A program made the position numbers and the translations under genes. DNA of 64,000 nucleotides from Haliclystus octoradiatus (Eukaryota; Cnidaria; Staurozoa; Stauromedusae; Haliclystidae), in NCBI GenBank assembly GCA_916610825.1, contig OU744454.1, positions 4,053,821-4,117,820 on the forward strand, read 5' to 3'. The notes beneath the pieces were generated by a model. That model was not told the DNA's origin, made no database searches, and worked only from the letters and a program-made list of their open reading frames with translations. Position 1 is the first letter of the stretch; each line of letters starts with the position of its first letter. Positions 23,401 through 36,800 of this stretch are shown piece by piece.

Positions 23401-26400
23401 AAACGAGAGTGTTTTGCAATCCCCTGCGCAAAACAATTCATGAACAGCTCATAGAAGTTGGGGCCATTTAACGTTCATGAACTGTTCATGAACTCCTGCA
23501 CTGTTTTCGCAGGGAAACTTTGAAATATGTGTTTTTGCCATTGTCTTCGTAGGTGACATTTCATCATATCCTAGTTTTATTTGACAATTTATTGATTAGT
23601 ATAGTGTAGCACGCTTTATTACAATTCAGGTCAGTGAAATTCCTGCTGATCTGAAACCTAGCTTTGAAACCCTAACAAACTGCAAATAATTGTTCAGGAG
23701 TTTATGAACAGTTCATGAACGTTAAATGGCCCCAAATTTTCATAAACTGTTCATGAATTGTTCATCAACTCCTGAACAGTTTTTCGCAGCGGATTTTCTG
23801 GTCAAATCCTTTTTAAACAACTCTGGATAAATGCAATAAGAATTGTTGGTAATTTTGATGCACACTTGAGTGGGCTACACTATAATTGTGAAGACTGCTG
23901 TAATCAGGGTTCGACATCAAAAGGTTCAGCCTTCTGGAATCCTAGAGGTATTTCAACGTTTTCCACTTCTGTTGTTGACGTTCGACCAATAAATCTTATA
24001 AATATAAATTCCTTCTGAGTTTCTCTAACCTTTCGGAATCTGGGATTCCAGGGATTAATAGATTAAACTAATTTTAATATGCTATTTTTATTTCTTAGAG
24101 TCATGCACCAAAACGTCTATTTTCGTATCATGCTGGTGCGATATGCGGAATGACAGTTTCACCTGTTACACATTTGGCTATAACAGCTGGACGTGATAGT
24201 GAGTAGTAGACCTTATGTATTCATAACAAATTCAAGAACTATCTTATTAATTGCTGGTAAACTGTTTCGAGTACTCATGTAAAAACAGTTCATGAAAAAG
24301 TTGATTAAAAATTGTCCATTTAATATTCATGAACTGTTTTCGCAGCAGGGTTCCTTTGGAGATAAATATGTGTGAAAACATCCAAGACACTGACAACCAC
24401 TATATAATAGATCTAAATTTTGATTGTTGTTTTACTGATGTAAACTGTGTCAATTTCAGGGACTGTACGGCTGTTTGATTATCTCTCGAGAAAAGCGTTG
24501 CATCAAGAAAAGTACAATTCAGCTGCTACATCTGCTCTGTGGATACCCAAATTAGTAAGTCTGTTTAATTAGATCAAATCTGTTTTCCATAAATTCCTTT
24601 ATTTTTATTCATAATCTCCCAGTGCCGTTATTATCCACCTCTGGATCTTTATTAATATGCTGTAATGGTAGTATATTAATCAAGACAGTTGCATTTCAAG
24701 AAGAAATATTGTCCATTAGACTCAACATCTGTTATACAAATCGTTTGAAAACAGTTGTTTTACCTATGGCTAGAAAAAAATTGCAATCTGTAAATGTTAC
24801 ATAAGATAACAATGTGAACAATATTACCCTAGGCTTAGACAATCATTTATGCGATATGGAACAGGTAAGAGGGCTGTTTCGCGTTATATCAACACGAGTG
24901 GTGCGTAGTGAGACACAAGAAAAGCGTTAAAAAATCACAAGCCATTAGGCAAGTGATTTTGAGCTTTTCGCGTGTCTCACAGCACCTCGAGTGTTAATGC
25001 ATCGCAATTCAGCCCGTATTAGTAAGTTCCATATCGCATTTATGGATACATTTTGAATTTTGAATAGAAAATACCCTTGAAATTGAATCGTTTATGTTTA
25101 AAAAACCTGAGAAATTATGTTAGTATTCAATTCTTTCGAGTAACATTGCCATGGGTATTCGATTCTTTCGAATTTGCGTTCCCATATTAGCCCAAAATTA
25201 AACTTTATAGCCCAAAACTAATCTGTATTGCTTTTTTTCGAAATAGCTTTCAGCCAATCATAGCTCAGAATAACATTCATGATTTCATAATGTTCACTGG
25301 CTGGTCTGACATGTGTTACGTCCTTGTCAATGGACTCGTCTAATCAGGGACCTATCTGATGTCGTAGCTCATCAGGAATTTAACAGTTGAAGTCCCATAG
25401 CAATCTCACATCATATCTCATTCCGAATCCCAGTTGAATAACAACGCGATTGATTAACCCTTTACTTCCCAAGATATGATCCCGCTGTGCTAGAATCATT
25501 GGATTTTGTAAATAACCTTATTTTGATGCCAATAATGGTTTTGCGGGGGAAAAAAGAAAATTCAAACTGTAACATACTTTTCTTGATGTTGCGATGTGGC
25601 AACATTAGGACTTAGAGGAACACATTCAAAATGGACTGTGCTCTTAGTTTTCTATGTAGTTGACCCTCTTGATTGCAAATTTCATCGGTATGGTACAGTT
25701 GGTATTGACGTATACAATTAATAATCTCATCTTCAGTGCAAAATTCCTAAATTGCAAGCTTCCTAACTTTTACTCAAACTACCACGCTACATTGCATGAT
25801 GTCAAAATGTAAAGTAAAAGTAATGTGGACGGTGTCTCCCTACCGAAGGCACCCGTACCACTTCTCTATTTCTAGAGGAGTGGCTCTTTTCGCTAAGAGC
25901 AATGATGTTAAACACTCCTTAGATCTCAGCCGCGACACTGCAGATCAATTTCAACAGATTTCATGGCAGATAGGCCTTGATTGTCAATGCGCAACGATGC
26001 ACCGCAGCTACTCACAATGCAGTTCCTTTTGAACCATTCCATCCGCCATCCTTAGATGGCACTCATTTGATGTTACAGATAAAGTCAAGGCTGAGTTGAC
26101 CTCAGGGGGATTTGAACCACAGTCGATCAGATATGACAAAATCTGAAGTTCGATTGCTCTGCCAACTGAGCTAATCACCCCTCATGATGACGTCATCCTA
26201 ACATACTCGTCACACTATTGTATTGCTTGATTAATTCTTAATAATTGCTAATTTTGTTTTAGGTTGATCCACATGGCTTATCTGTCCTCGTTGGTTTCGG
26301 TGATGGTGTTGTTCGTCTATTAAAAATAGTCCATGATGATAATCAAATAAAGAAATCAAAATCATACAATAACCTACATTTCAAATTGACGCAAGCATTT

Positions 26401-27783
26401 AAACCTCATTCTGGTGCTGTGAATTGTATGGCTATTAACGGGGAAGGAAAAATCCTTGCTACTGCGGTAAGAATGAAAAATAAAATGTTATTGTCAATAT
26501 CAGAATTTGTGCAAGCATTTTGTCTTTTGATTTACTAAAAGTGTAACGTTATAAATATTGGGAGAAAAAAGATGTAATAAAATCTGTGAAAACGTTAGAT
26601 TCTATGGATATCTTATTGCTTTCGGAAGTGAACATGACTTTGTTTACAGCACATTTTGTAAATTCACATATTGTTCTTTCAAAATCACATAGTGTTACAT
26701 TAATTGCGTAATGAGTTTTTTTTTGAGGTTCCCAAGATAATGTATTAGAACAGATAGTAGAACACATACAAATCATGCTATGGGGATGGTCACTGTGGTT
26801 CAAATCCTTTAAAATAAAAAGTTGACTTATGCAACAGTTAGAGTCAAACCTGTTATACCTGTCACCTCTATACAGTGGCCACCTGTATATAATAGTCACT
26901 CTTCCAATGTCTAAAGTAGTATTTTCTATTAAATCAAACCTGTATATAAAGGCCACCTGTTTATAGGGGTCAATTTATCTACCTCTCATAGCTGGCTGTT
27001 ATATACATGTTTCACTGTAACAATAAGACACATATTTAATATTTGATACCATGTTCTGATGGCATGTGGAATGGTAGAAAAGGAATTGCATTATAAAGTG
27101 GCATATACCACTGAGCCTTGAGAACCAAAGCCTTTCTGCCAATACGTTTGTTGAGACTGATCTGCAGTGTCTGTCTGAGATTTGTCAACTACTGAGCAAA
27201 CAGAGCCACCACTCCTGGGAAAAAATCTCACCGAGTACATGAACCTAACAAACTGTTCATAGACAGTTATGTTTTACTATTAATTTCTTTTGATGAACAA
27301 AATCCATTACTCTATTGAATATATTTGTTTATTTATTCATCCAGGGAGAAGATTCTACTGTGTTCTTTTTCTCAGTTGACAAAAATTACAGTCCAATTGG
27401 TTTTGTTGAAGTTGAGGATTGTGTTGTATCTCTTCATTGGTCAACTATTAAACAAGTAAGTTTTCTTCAAAGTTAAAACAACTCTGTGCTCTTCAAAACA
27501 TAATACGCCTGTGAAAAATTTCATGAATGTTCATGAACGTGAAACTGCTCAAGATATTATGAACTTTCTACAAGGGGTTTCGTAAAGTTGGACCTGTGTG
27601 TGTATAATAATCAGCTATAAGATACAGATTAATTAACAGATATATTAACAGTTGACGTTTATATGTGCAACTGAGAAAACCAGTTCATGAACGTTAAATG
27701 GCCCGGCTTTGTGAACTACAGTTCTCTAGAGGACCCTCCTGAAAACCATCTAAGATGAGTGAGGTTTCCTCTTTAAATATCAA

Positions 27784-27814
<31 letters not shown>

Positions 27815-30800
27815 ATAAAAGGAGTCAAAGACTACACATTCATAATTGTTACTAATAGTTTCATGCTTACGCAATCATCAGACAAATAAAACTCATGTTT
27901 TATTGTAATGTTTTATTTGTCTGATGATTGCGTCAGCATGAAATTATTAGTAACAATTATGAATGTGTAGTCTTTGACTCCTTTTATTATATTTAGCTCT
28001 GTCAAATGATATCGAGCACTATTTTTTGCTATTAGATAATATCTAATATATATATATATATACTACTCATGAACAGTTCACAAAAATTTTCATGAAAAAA
28101 ACTAGGTCATTTAATGTTCATGAACGGTTCATGAATTGAACAATTTTTTACCAGCGATTCAATAAAACATTACTATCTTAGATCATCGTCATCATCATTT
28201 TATTTATTTATCCTCACATTCTACTACAGTTTTCTAAAACTATAATGGCATGTTTTATAGAATAGCAAGTGAAGAAAAATTATAAAAAAAATTAAATTAG
28301 TTTTAAAATATTGAAATTATTATTAGATATTGGTGACCCTCATAAACAGGTGGTCACTGCATCGAGCTGGCAATTGAAACAGGCATCAAATGAAAATATG
28401 GAAGAGATTGTCCAGATTTTGCCTGTTTTGGGTTGGGACACAACCTGATTTTGATATAGCACTTACAAGACAATGACGTAAATAATTAATTCCCCGCTTT
28501 TTAAAAGTTAAATATGGATTTCGCAAACCATGTACAATATAGAGATGATCGAAAATAAATCAGTTTCCATTGATGATATTAATTTGTCAACATTATAATT
28601 TTCATCTAGGGATCAACATTACTTGTGTGCTGTGCTAAAGGCAAAATCTATGAACTATCGCATCCACAAGCTGGTGACGCCGATACAACCAAATCATACT
28701 GTATTGAATTATCAAAAGTATCACGAAAGACGTTAACTTTTAAATCGATTAAACAAAAGCTTCTTGTGAGTATATGATACTACATAATTATATGAAGTCC
28801 AATGCCATGAATTCACTCTGTTACTCTCAGATTTCGCCTATAAACAGCTCTTCAGACGATTTAATAAACTGTTTGTAGAACATTCTTACACGAAACTCTC
28901 AAGAGTGACCCCTGCGAAAAACCGTTCAGAAGCTCATGAACAGATCATGAACGTTCAATGGCCCCAATTTTCATGAACTGTTCATGATCTGTTCATGAAC
29001 TCCTGGATTATCTTTTGCAGGGGAACAGAGTAAACTTCTGATTTCTAGTTCATATTTATATTTCATCATATTGAACACTCAAATTGATGTCTTACCCATA
29101 CAATTTCTTTTTTATGTAGATATATTTACACTAATTTGGTAGTTTGAGCACATGGTATAACATTACTATCGTGAAAGCATATATTAATTAGCTAGGCTGA
29201 GTGTAAAATACTTGTTTTAAGACTGCTTGGTTCACTTTTGTTTTTACACTATACTGATGGGCCAATTGATTTTTGATTTTTTTCTATGTTTGAATAAGCT
29301 GAGTAACTATCATACTTTAACAGATAACTGATTTTGAAAACATCCTTTAACTATTCCCTTTTTTAAATACAGCAAGAAATTAAAGATAAAGAGCTATCAT
29401 CAAGAAGAGAAGAGAAAAGAAAGATAAAAGAAGCTGAAAAGAAACGTCGTCGCGATAGAGGAATTGAAGAAGATGAGGAAGATGATGATGAAAATGAAAC
29501 AGATTCGGAAACAGAATCTGAGGAAGAAGAAATCGATAAGAAGTTAGGAAAAATTATACAAGGGTTCTATCGTGGCGATGCTGGTCATTTTTTTGTTTTA
29601 TTGGTGAGTAATAATATAGTACATTCTCAGTTGAAAGTTTGATTTATGATTTGACATTTGACTTGTCAAACTTCAAGATATAACATTTAGGACCATTGAA
29701 ACAACAGTCTACCAATTTATTCCCATTTTCTCAAATGAAAGCATCTGAGGAATTATCTCTAAGCATTATGACTGAAGTTCATGAACGTTGTATGGACACT
29801 GTATGATCGTTTTATGAACATTGTATGAACATTGTATGAACGTTGTATGGACGCTGTATGAATATTGTATGAACATTATATGAACGTTGTATGGACTCTG
29901 TATGAACGTTTTAAGAACGTTGTATGAACATTGTATGAACGTTGTATGGATGCTGTATGATCGTTGTATGAACATTATATGAACATTGTATGGACTCTGT
30001 ATGAACGTTTTAGGAACGTTGTATGAACATTGTATGAACGTTGTATGTACGCTATATGAACCTTTTATGAACTTTGTATGAACGTTGTATGAAAATAGCT
30101 TATTTAACGTTAACACACAGTACACATTATATAAACTGTTTGTGAGCAAACTGCAAATCGTAGTTGTAAATAAATCACATTTTACGAAAATCACGTTAGG
30201 ATTTGACAAAAATTTCAAAAGAAATGATAATACTTCTGCAATATGAGAGTTATATTTTTGGCCGATTTCAGACTATATTTGCCCTTAAAAATCAAGGATA
30301 AATGTACAATGCTTTAACTTATGATTGTGTATTTGCTAATGGTTGATATTATATTTAAATTAAGGATGGGTTTGATTGTGGCTATCTCTACGAGTGTGAA
30401 TTTCCTAATACATCTGATTCAATTATGGAGAAAGAACCAATCGATTCTGTTCAATTGATTGATCTCGACAGGACAGCTGTACGATCGTTGTCATTTTCGT
30501 AAGTATAACAAGACAGGTTACAAGGACATCTGCAAACAGTCAAACCTGTTACAACGGTCACCTCTATACAGCGGCCACCTGTCTATAGTGGTCACTCTTG
30601 CAATGTCTAAAATAGTATTTTCTATTGAAAGAAATCTGTATATAAAGGCCAACTGTCTATAGTGGTCAATTTATCTACCTCTCGTAGCTGGCCGTTATAT
30701 ACAGGTTTCACTGTACTCCACATGTTGGGACGTGGCATCATTCAACAAATAGGAAGGTTTAAATTTACTACAGGTATAGCTACGAGTACATCTTCCTCGT

Positions 30801-33800
30801 TGGTCATCACTTTTGCGCATTGGGGGAACCACTTTGCCCTGAAACCTGTACTGACCTCCTCGTTATGGAACACATTTCGGCGCAAAACATGAACCGCGAA
30901 GTACATGTTTCGATTTCATTTTTTTAGTTTGTTTTGGTTTTATTTTCGCTTTTTTGAATAAAACTATATTATCCCTATAAAATTTCTACATGAAATCACG
31001 ATGAACCTTGGAAAAATATCAGAATTTTCTATTGACCTGGAAAACAGAAACTGAGGTTTTATTTTATTGTATCTAAATGTCTTGTTTTGACACGACATGT
31101 ACCGATAGAACCCTTCCTATCAACTAAACATGAACTTGAAACCGGTACCAATACTATGGAGGTTTAGGATTAGTACCAGTACCGGTTCAAGTTCATTTTA
31201 CTCGATAGGAAGACTGGGTTATACCTGTACTCGTTCTTTCAAAACAAGACATTTAGATTCAATAACATAAAACCTCAGTTTCTGTTTTCCACGTAAAAAC
31301 AAAATTCAGACATTTGTTCAGGATTCATTTTAATTCTATGTAGAAATTTTATAGTGTCAAAAAAATTTTATTCAAAAAGGCCAAATTAAAACCAAAAAGA
31401 AAGCAAAACAACAAAATCAAAACATATACTCCGTGGTTCATGTTTCGCGCCGAAAGGTGTTCCGAAACGAGGAGGTCAGTACAGGCTTCAGAGCATAGGG
31501 GCTACCCCCACTGCGCAGAAGTGATGCGCAGCGAGAAAGATGTACTCGTAGCTGTACCTGTACCAAATCTAATTCTCCCTACTAAATCTAAACCTCCTTA
31601 ATATGTACCTCCCCAAGCAAATTCCAAACTAGACCATATCCCGCATCTTCAACATTGATTGTCTTAAAATTGAGCCAGCCTTGTTTTCCCTTCCACCCAT
31701 TATTCTAGATCGCAAATCGGTGAACGCAACCATGATTGACATTGCCATCATGTGTATGCATTTTATAATTTAACCTCCAACTATTCTGATGTTCACAAAC
31801 TAAATGTATGTGTACGCTATATTTATCATCTTTATCATATCATCATGTAAACTTCTATTAATAAATTCATTACAACTAAAATTTTCAAAAGTTATAAATA
31901 ATTTTTTCATTTCATAACACTACCAACATCAAAACCATGAAAATTGCACGAAAGTGTCCTGAAAACACCATGAAAATGTAAAAAAGTGAAAACCGCAAGG
32001 TTTCTAAGCCATTAAAAAATGTTTGTAAACTATGAAAACATCCATATTCACAATATCAAAATGTGAAAATTCCATGAAAATGACATGAAAACCCCATGAA
32101 ATTTCACGCCTTTTTTCATGGTTTTTGTGGCAGTTGTGAAAGACTCTAGTCTTCACTATCATTTTTAATCTGTAGGCAATCTGGTAATTACCTTGCATTT
32201 GGTTTGGATGATGGCGCAATCCGTTTGAATCGTCTTGTATCTTCTAATCTCAAATCTCTTGATTCCTATTGGTCATTGAACATGCATGATAATCAACGAG
32301 GTGCTATCCATGATATTCGAATTAGTTTTGATGAAAAGTTTCTGTTGTCAGCTGGGGAAGATGGAAATCTATTTGTGTTCTCTTTTATGGATGAGAAAAA
32401 GTTAAAAGAAATATTGGGTAAAAGCCATGCTGAAGTATCTGAAAAGGTATGCTTAGCAAGAAGTATTTAGCCCCACCCCTGCGAAAAACAGTTCAGGAGT
32501 TCATGAACAGTTCATGAACAGTTCATGAACGTTAAATGGCTCCAATTTTTCTGAACTGTTCATGATTACTATTAAGTAATTCACCAAACACGGTCATGCA
32601 AACAAAATGCCTTGGTCGATTTTGGAAAGATTTTAATAAATTTAGATTCCTAAACTTTTTACTGTAGCATCACATAATTTTGATAATGCTAAATTATATT
32701 CTTGCCCGATTTATATGCTTTTTAGGTAAGAAGAGTTTGACCGAAAATATGCATTATCAAATTGTAGGGAGAACAGTAGCAGCGCTGGATGAATTGGCGC
32801 ACAGTTTCCTATGAGCTATTGGTATTTGGTGCACGAGAGGCATGTAAGGAGAAAACAAGAAGGCATCAAAAAATTACGAGCCATCTCAGCAATTTATTTT
32901 CGCCTTTCAGTTTTCTTCTTAAGTGACTCGAGTGTACCAAATGCCAATAGCTCATAGGAAACTGTTTTTTTATAACCAATTGCTTTGTGTTATAATTAGC
33001 ACATAATTATAACTTTTACAACCATTTATATTACTTTGTTGCTTGTACAATGTTTTTGAAAACTCCTGATCAAATTAGAAATTCTCATTTGTGATATCAA
33101 GCTCAAATTGTAAGATCGATTGTGTTGTCAAACCAAGTTTTGCTATGGTGATTTGAAGTCAAACTCTAAACCAATCAGATTAATCGAATCATTTTCCTTA
33201 TAATACAAAGACAGGTGACCTTTATATACAGGGTTGATGTGTTTTGGACATTTCAAGAATGACCACTATAGACAGGTGACCTTTACATACAAAGTCGATT
33301 CAATAGAATTATGGTTTTTGTACTACAGTACAGCGGAACCTGAAGCCAGATGTTATATTTTCATTCTTTTTAAATAGATCAAACCAGATGCAATTGCAAC
33401 AATTGATGACATTGACGATGAGAAGCATTACAGGTATGTAACAGGCTATCCTACACAGAGCCATCTATTTACAAGAATTGGGACACTTCTGCCATTTTTG
33501 TATCTTTTTGCCTGGACCCGAGCACGCTTTTAACAGTGCGCATGTGCAGGAGAATGTTGTGTGTTTTTTCAGCCATATTGTATTGTATTTTTTCGCGCGT
33601 TTCACTTGAAATGATTGAGAACCTGTTTTCAAAAGAACAAAGATGGCATCCAAAAATCACTTGACTGGCATCTGTCCAATTGGAGATGATAGCGGCACAT
33701 GAAAGCGTATCCCAACTCTTGTAAATAGATGGCTCTGATCGTACACACTGTTAATGTTGTACAGCCTTCTTACGGTTAGACTCATCTAAATGATGATCCC

Positions 33801-36800
33801 TTCATTTAAAATGTATTAAAAAGAACGTAAAATTTGGAATATACGAGAAATCTTCCCAATTATGTAGTGTACCTTTAAGTCTGTTCATTTTCAGTAAAAT
33901 TATACTGTTTCAAAATTTCTAGTGTTGTTTTCTTGTTTTGCAGCATTGAAGTCGAGAAACAAAAGGCAGAGCATGAAAAAATGGTTAAATTGGCTGAAGC
34001 CAAGAAACATGGATTGAGACAAGACCTTGAAAAGATGAGACGGCAATTCAAGAAACTTATTGATAAGAACAATTCCTTTGCACCGTACCTGAGACTAAAG
34101 GAAGAGGTATTTTAGTATGAAATCATGTCAACCTAACACAACGCATCGCACTGTTTTATACGACAGTGTAAGACTGTAAGGTCAATGTGAGAAAGACAGA
34201 AAATGGAACGCTCCTTCTAGCAGTAAACTTTATTAGTGCGCTCTGTATGACAAACTGCATGCTTCTCACTCGACAACATATAACTCTTACATTCAAGCTA
34301 CATTCCTTTACGTCATTAATACTAACTTACAATGCAATGCAAAATCAGTGTCACATTCTCTACAGTATACCACACCAACATGAACAGTCACGCAAAGAGT
34401 TCATGAACTGGTTCATGAACTTGAACTTGCCTGGAAGTTCATGAACAGTCCTAAAGAGTTCATGAAATGGTTCATGAGCTTGAAATTGCCTGGAAGTTCA
34501 TGAACAGTCACACAAAGAGTTCATGAACTGGTTCATGAACTTGAACTTGTCTGGAAGTTCATGAACAGTCCTAAAGAGTTCATGAAATGGTTCATGTGCT
34601 TGAAATTGCCTGGAAGTTCATGAACAGTCACACAAAGAGTTCATGAACTGGTTCATGAACTTGAAATTGCCTGGAAGCTCATAAACAGTTACAAAGAGTT
34701 CTTGAACTTGAAATTGCCTGAAAGTTCATGAACAGTCCTAAAGAGTTCATGAAATGGTTCATGTGCTTGAAATTGCCTGGAAGTTCATGAACAGTCACAC
34801 AAAGAGTTCATGAACTGGTTCATGAACTTGAAATTGCCTGGAAGCTCATAAACAGTTACAAAGAGTTCTTGAACTTGAAATTGCCTGAAAGTTCATGAAC
34901 AGTCCTAAAGAGTTCATGAAATGGTTCGTGAGCTTGAAATTGCCTGGAAATTCATGAACAGTCACACAAAGAGTTCATGAACTGGTTCATGAACTTGAAA
35001 TTGCCTGGAAGCTCATGAACAGTTACAAAGAGTTCTTGAACTTGAAATTGCCTGAAAGTTCATGAACAGTCCTAAAGAGTTCATGAAATGGTTCATGAGC
35101 TTGAAATTGCCTGGAAGTTCATGAACAGTCACACAAAGAGTTCATGAACTGGTTCATGAACTTGAAATTGCCTGGAAGCTCATGAACAGTTACAAAGAGT
35201 TCTTGAACTTGAAATTGCCTGAAAGTTCATGAACAGTCCTAAAGAGTTCATGAAATGGTTCATGAGCTTGAAATTGCCTGGAAGTTCATGAACAGTCACA
35301 CAAAGAGTTCATGAACTGGTTCATGAACTTGAACTTGTCTGGAAGTTCATGAACAGTCCTAAAGAGTTCATGAAATGGTTCATGTGCTTGAAATTGCCTG
35401 GAAGTTCATGAACAGTCACACAAAGAGTTCATGAACTGGTTCATGAACTTGAAATTGCCTGGAAGCTCATAAACAGTTACAAAGAGTTCTTGAACTTGAA
35501 ATTGCCTGAAAGTTCATGAACAGTCCTAAAGAGTTCATGAAATGGTTCATGTGCTTGAAATTGCCTGGAAGTTCATGAACAGTCACACAAAGAGTTCATG
35601 AACTGGTTCATGAACTTGAAATTGCCTGGAAGCTCATAAACAGTTACAAAGAGTTCTTGAACTTGAAATTGCCTGAAAGTTCATGAACAGTCCTAAAGAG
35701 TTCATGAAATGGTTCGTGAGCTTGAAATTGCCTGGAAATTCATGAACAGTCACACAAAGAGTTCATGAACTGGTTCATGAACTTGAAATTGCCTGGAAGC
35801 TCATGAACAGTTACAAAGAGTTCTTGAACTTGAAATTGCCTGAAAGTTCATGAACAGTCCTAAAGAGTTCATGAAATGGTTCATGAGCTTGAAATTGCCT
35901 GGAAGTTCATGAACAGTCACACAAAGAGTTCATGAACTGGTTCATGAACTTGAAATTGCCTGGAAGCTCATGAACAGTTACAAAGAGTTCTTGAACTTGA
36001 AATTGCCTGAAAGTTCATGAACAGTCCTAAAGAGTTCATGAAATGGTTCATGTGCTTGAAATTGCCTGGAAGTTCATGAACAGTCACACAAAGAGTTCAT
36101 GAACTGGTTCATGAACTTGAAATTGCCTGGAAGCTCATGAACAGTTACAAAGAGTTCTTGAACTTGAAATTGCCTGAAAGTTCATGAACAGTCCTAAAGA
36201 GTTCATGAAATGGTTCATGAGCTTGAAATTGCCTGGAAGTTCATGAACAGTCACAAAAAGAGTTCATGAACTGGTTCATGAACTTGAAATTGCCTGAAGC
36301 TCATGAACAGTTACAAAGAGTTCTTGAACTTGAAATTGCCTGAAAGTTCATGAACAGTCACAAAGAGTTCATGAACTCATGATCTTTTTTCGCAGGGGCC
36401 AATGAATGTACCGATAAGAAATAAAACATTATACTTTTGCCAACACAATTATATTAATTGTTGATTTTAGGAGTTCATTATTGATCCTGAAATGAAATCA
36501 GATATATTAAGAGAAAGAGATGAAGCAGTAAGTCTAGAAAATGGTTTTGTTGTGAATAATAAACTCAGATTTATTTATTAATTACCAGATTGCGGTCCAA
36601 TTGCAGTATTCAAAAGGCATACAATTGACAAGCAGACTTACGCGCTCAATCTTGAGTGATGAAATAATTTACTACACTATTTGTGACTTGAAAATGACAT
36701 TCACTTTTCAACTTTGAGCATGCAAGGCAGAATGGTTAATTATAAGCCTCAAAAGTGCTCTGAATGTCAATATTACCCCCTGCAAAAAACAATCCAGGAG

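Noticed and set aside
29766..30218. 150-residue open frame on the - strand with repeated [14 protein letters not shown] units
   Set aside because: It is the tandem TGTATGAACGT array read in a stop-free frame; there is no independent coding signal.
34380..36398. Possible CRISPR-like array of regular repeats
   Set aside because: Repeats are contiguous without unique spacers, the genome is animal, and the array sits in an intron as an expanded foldback.
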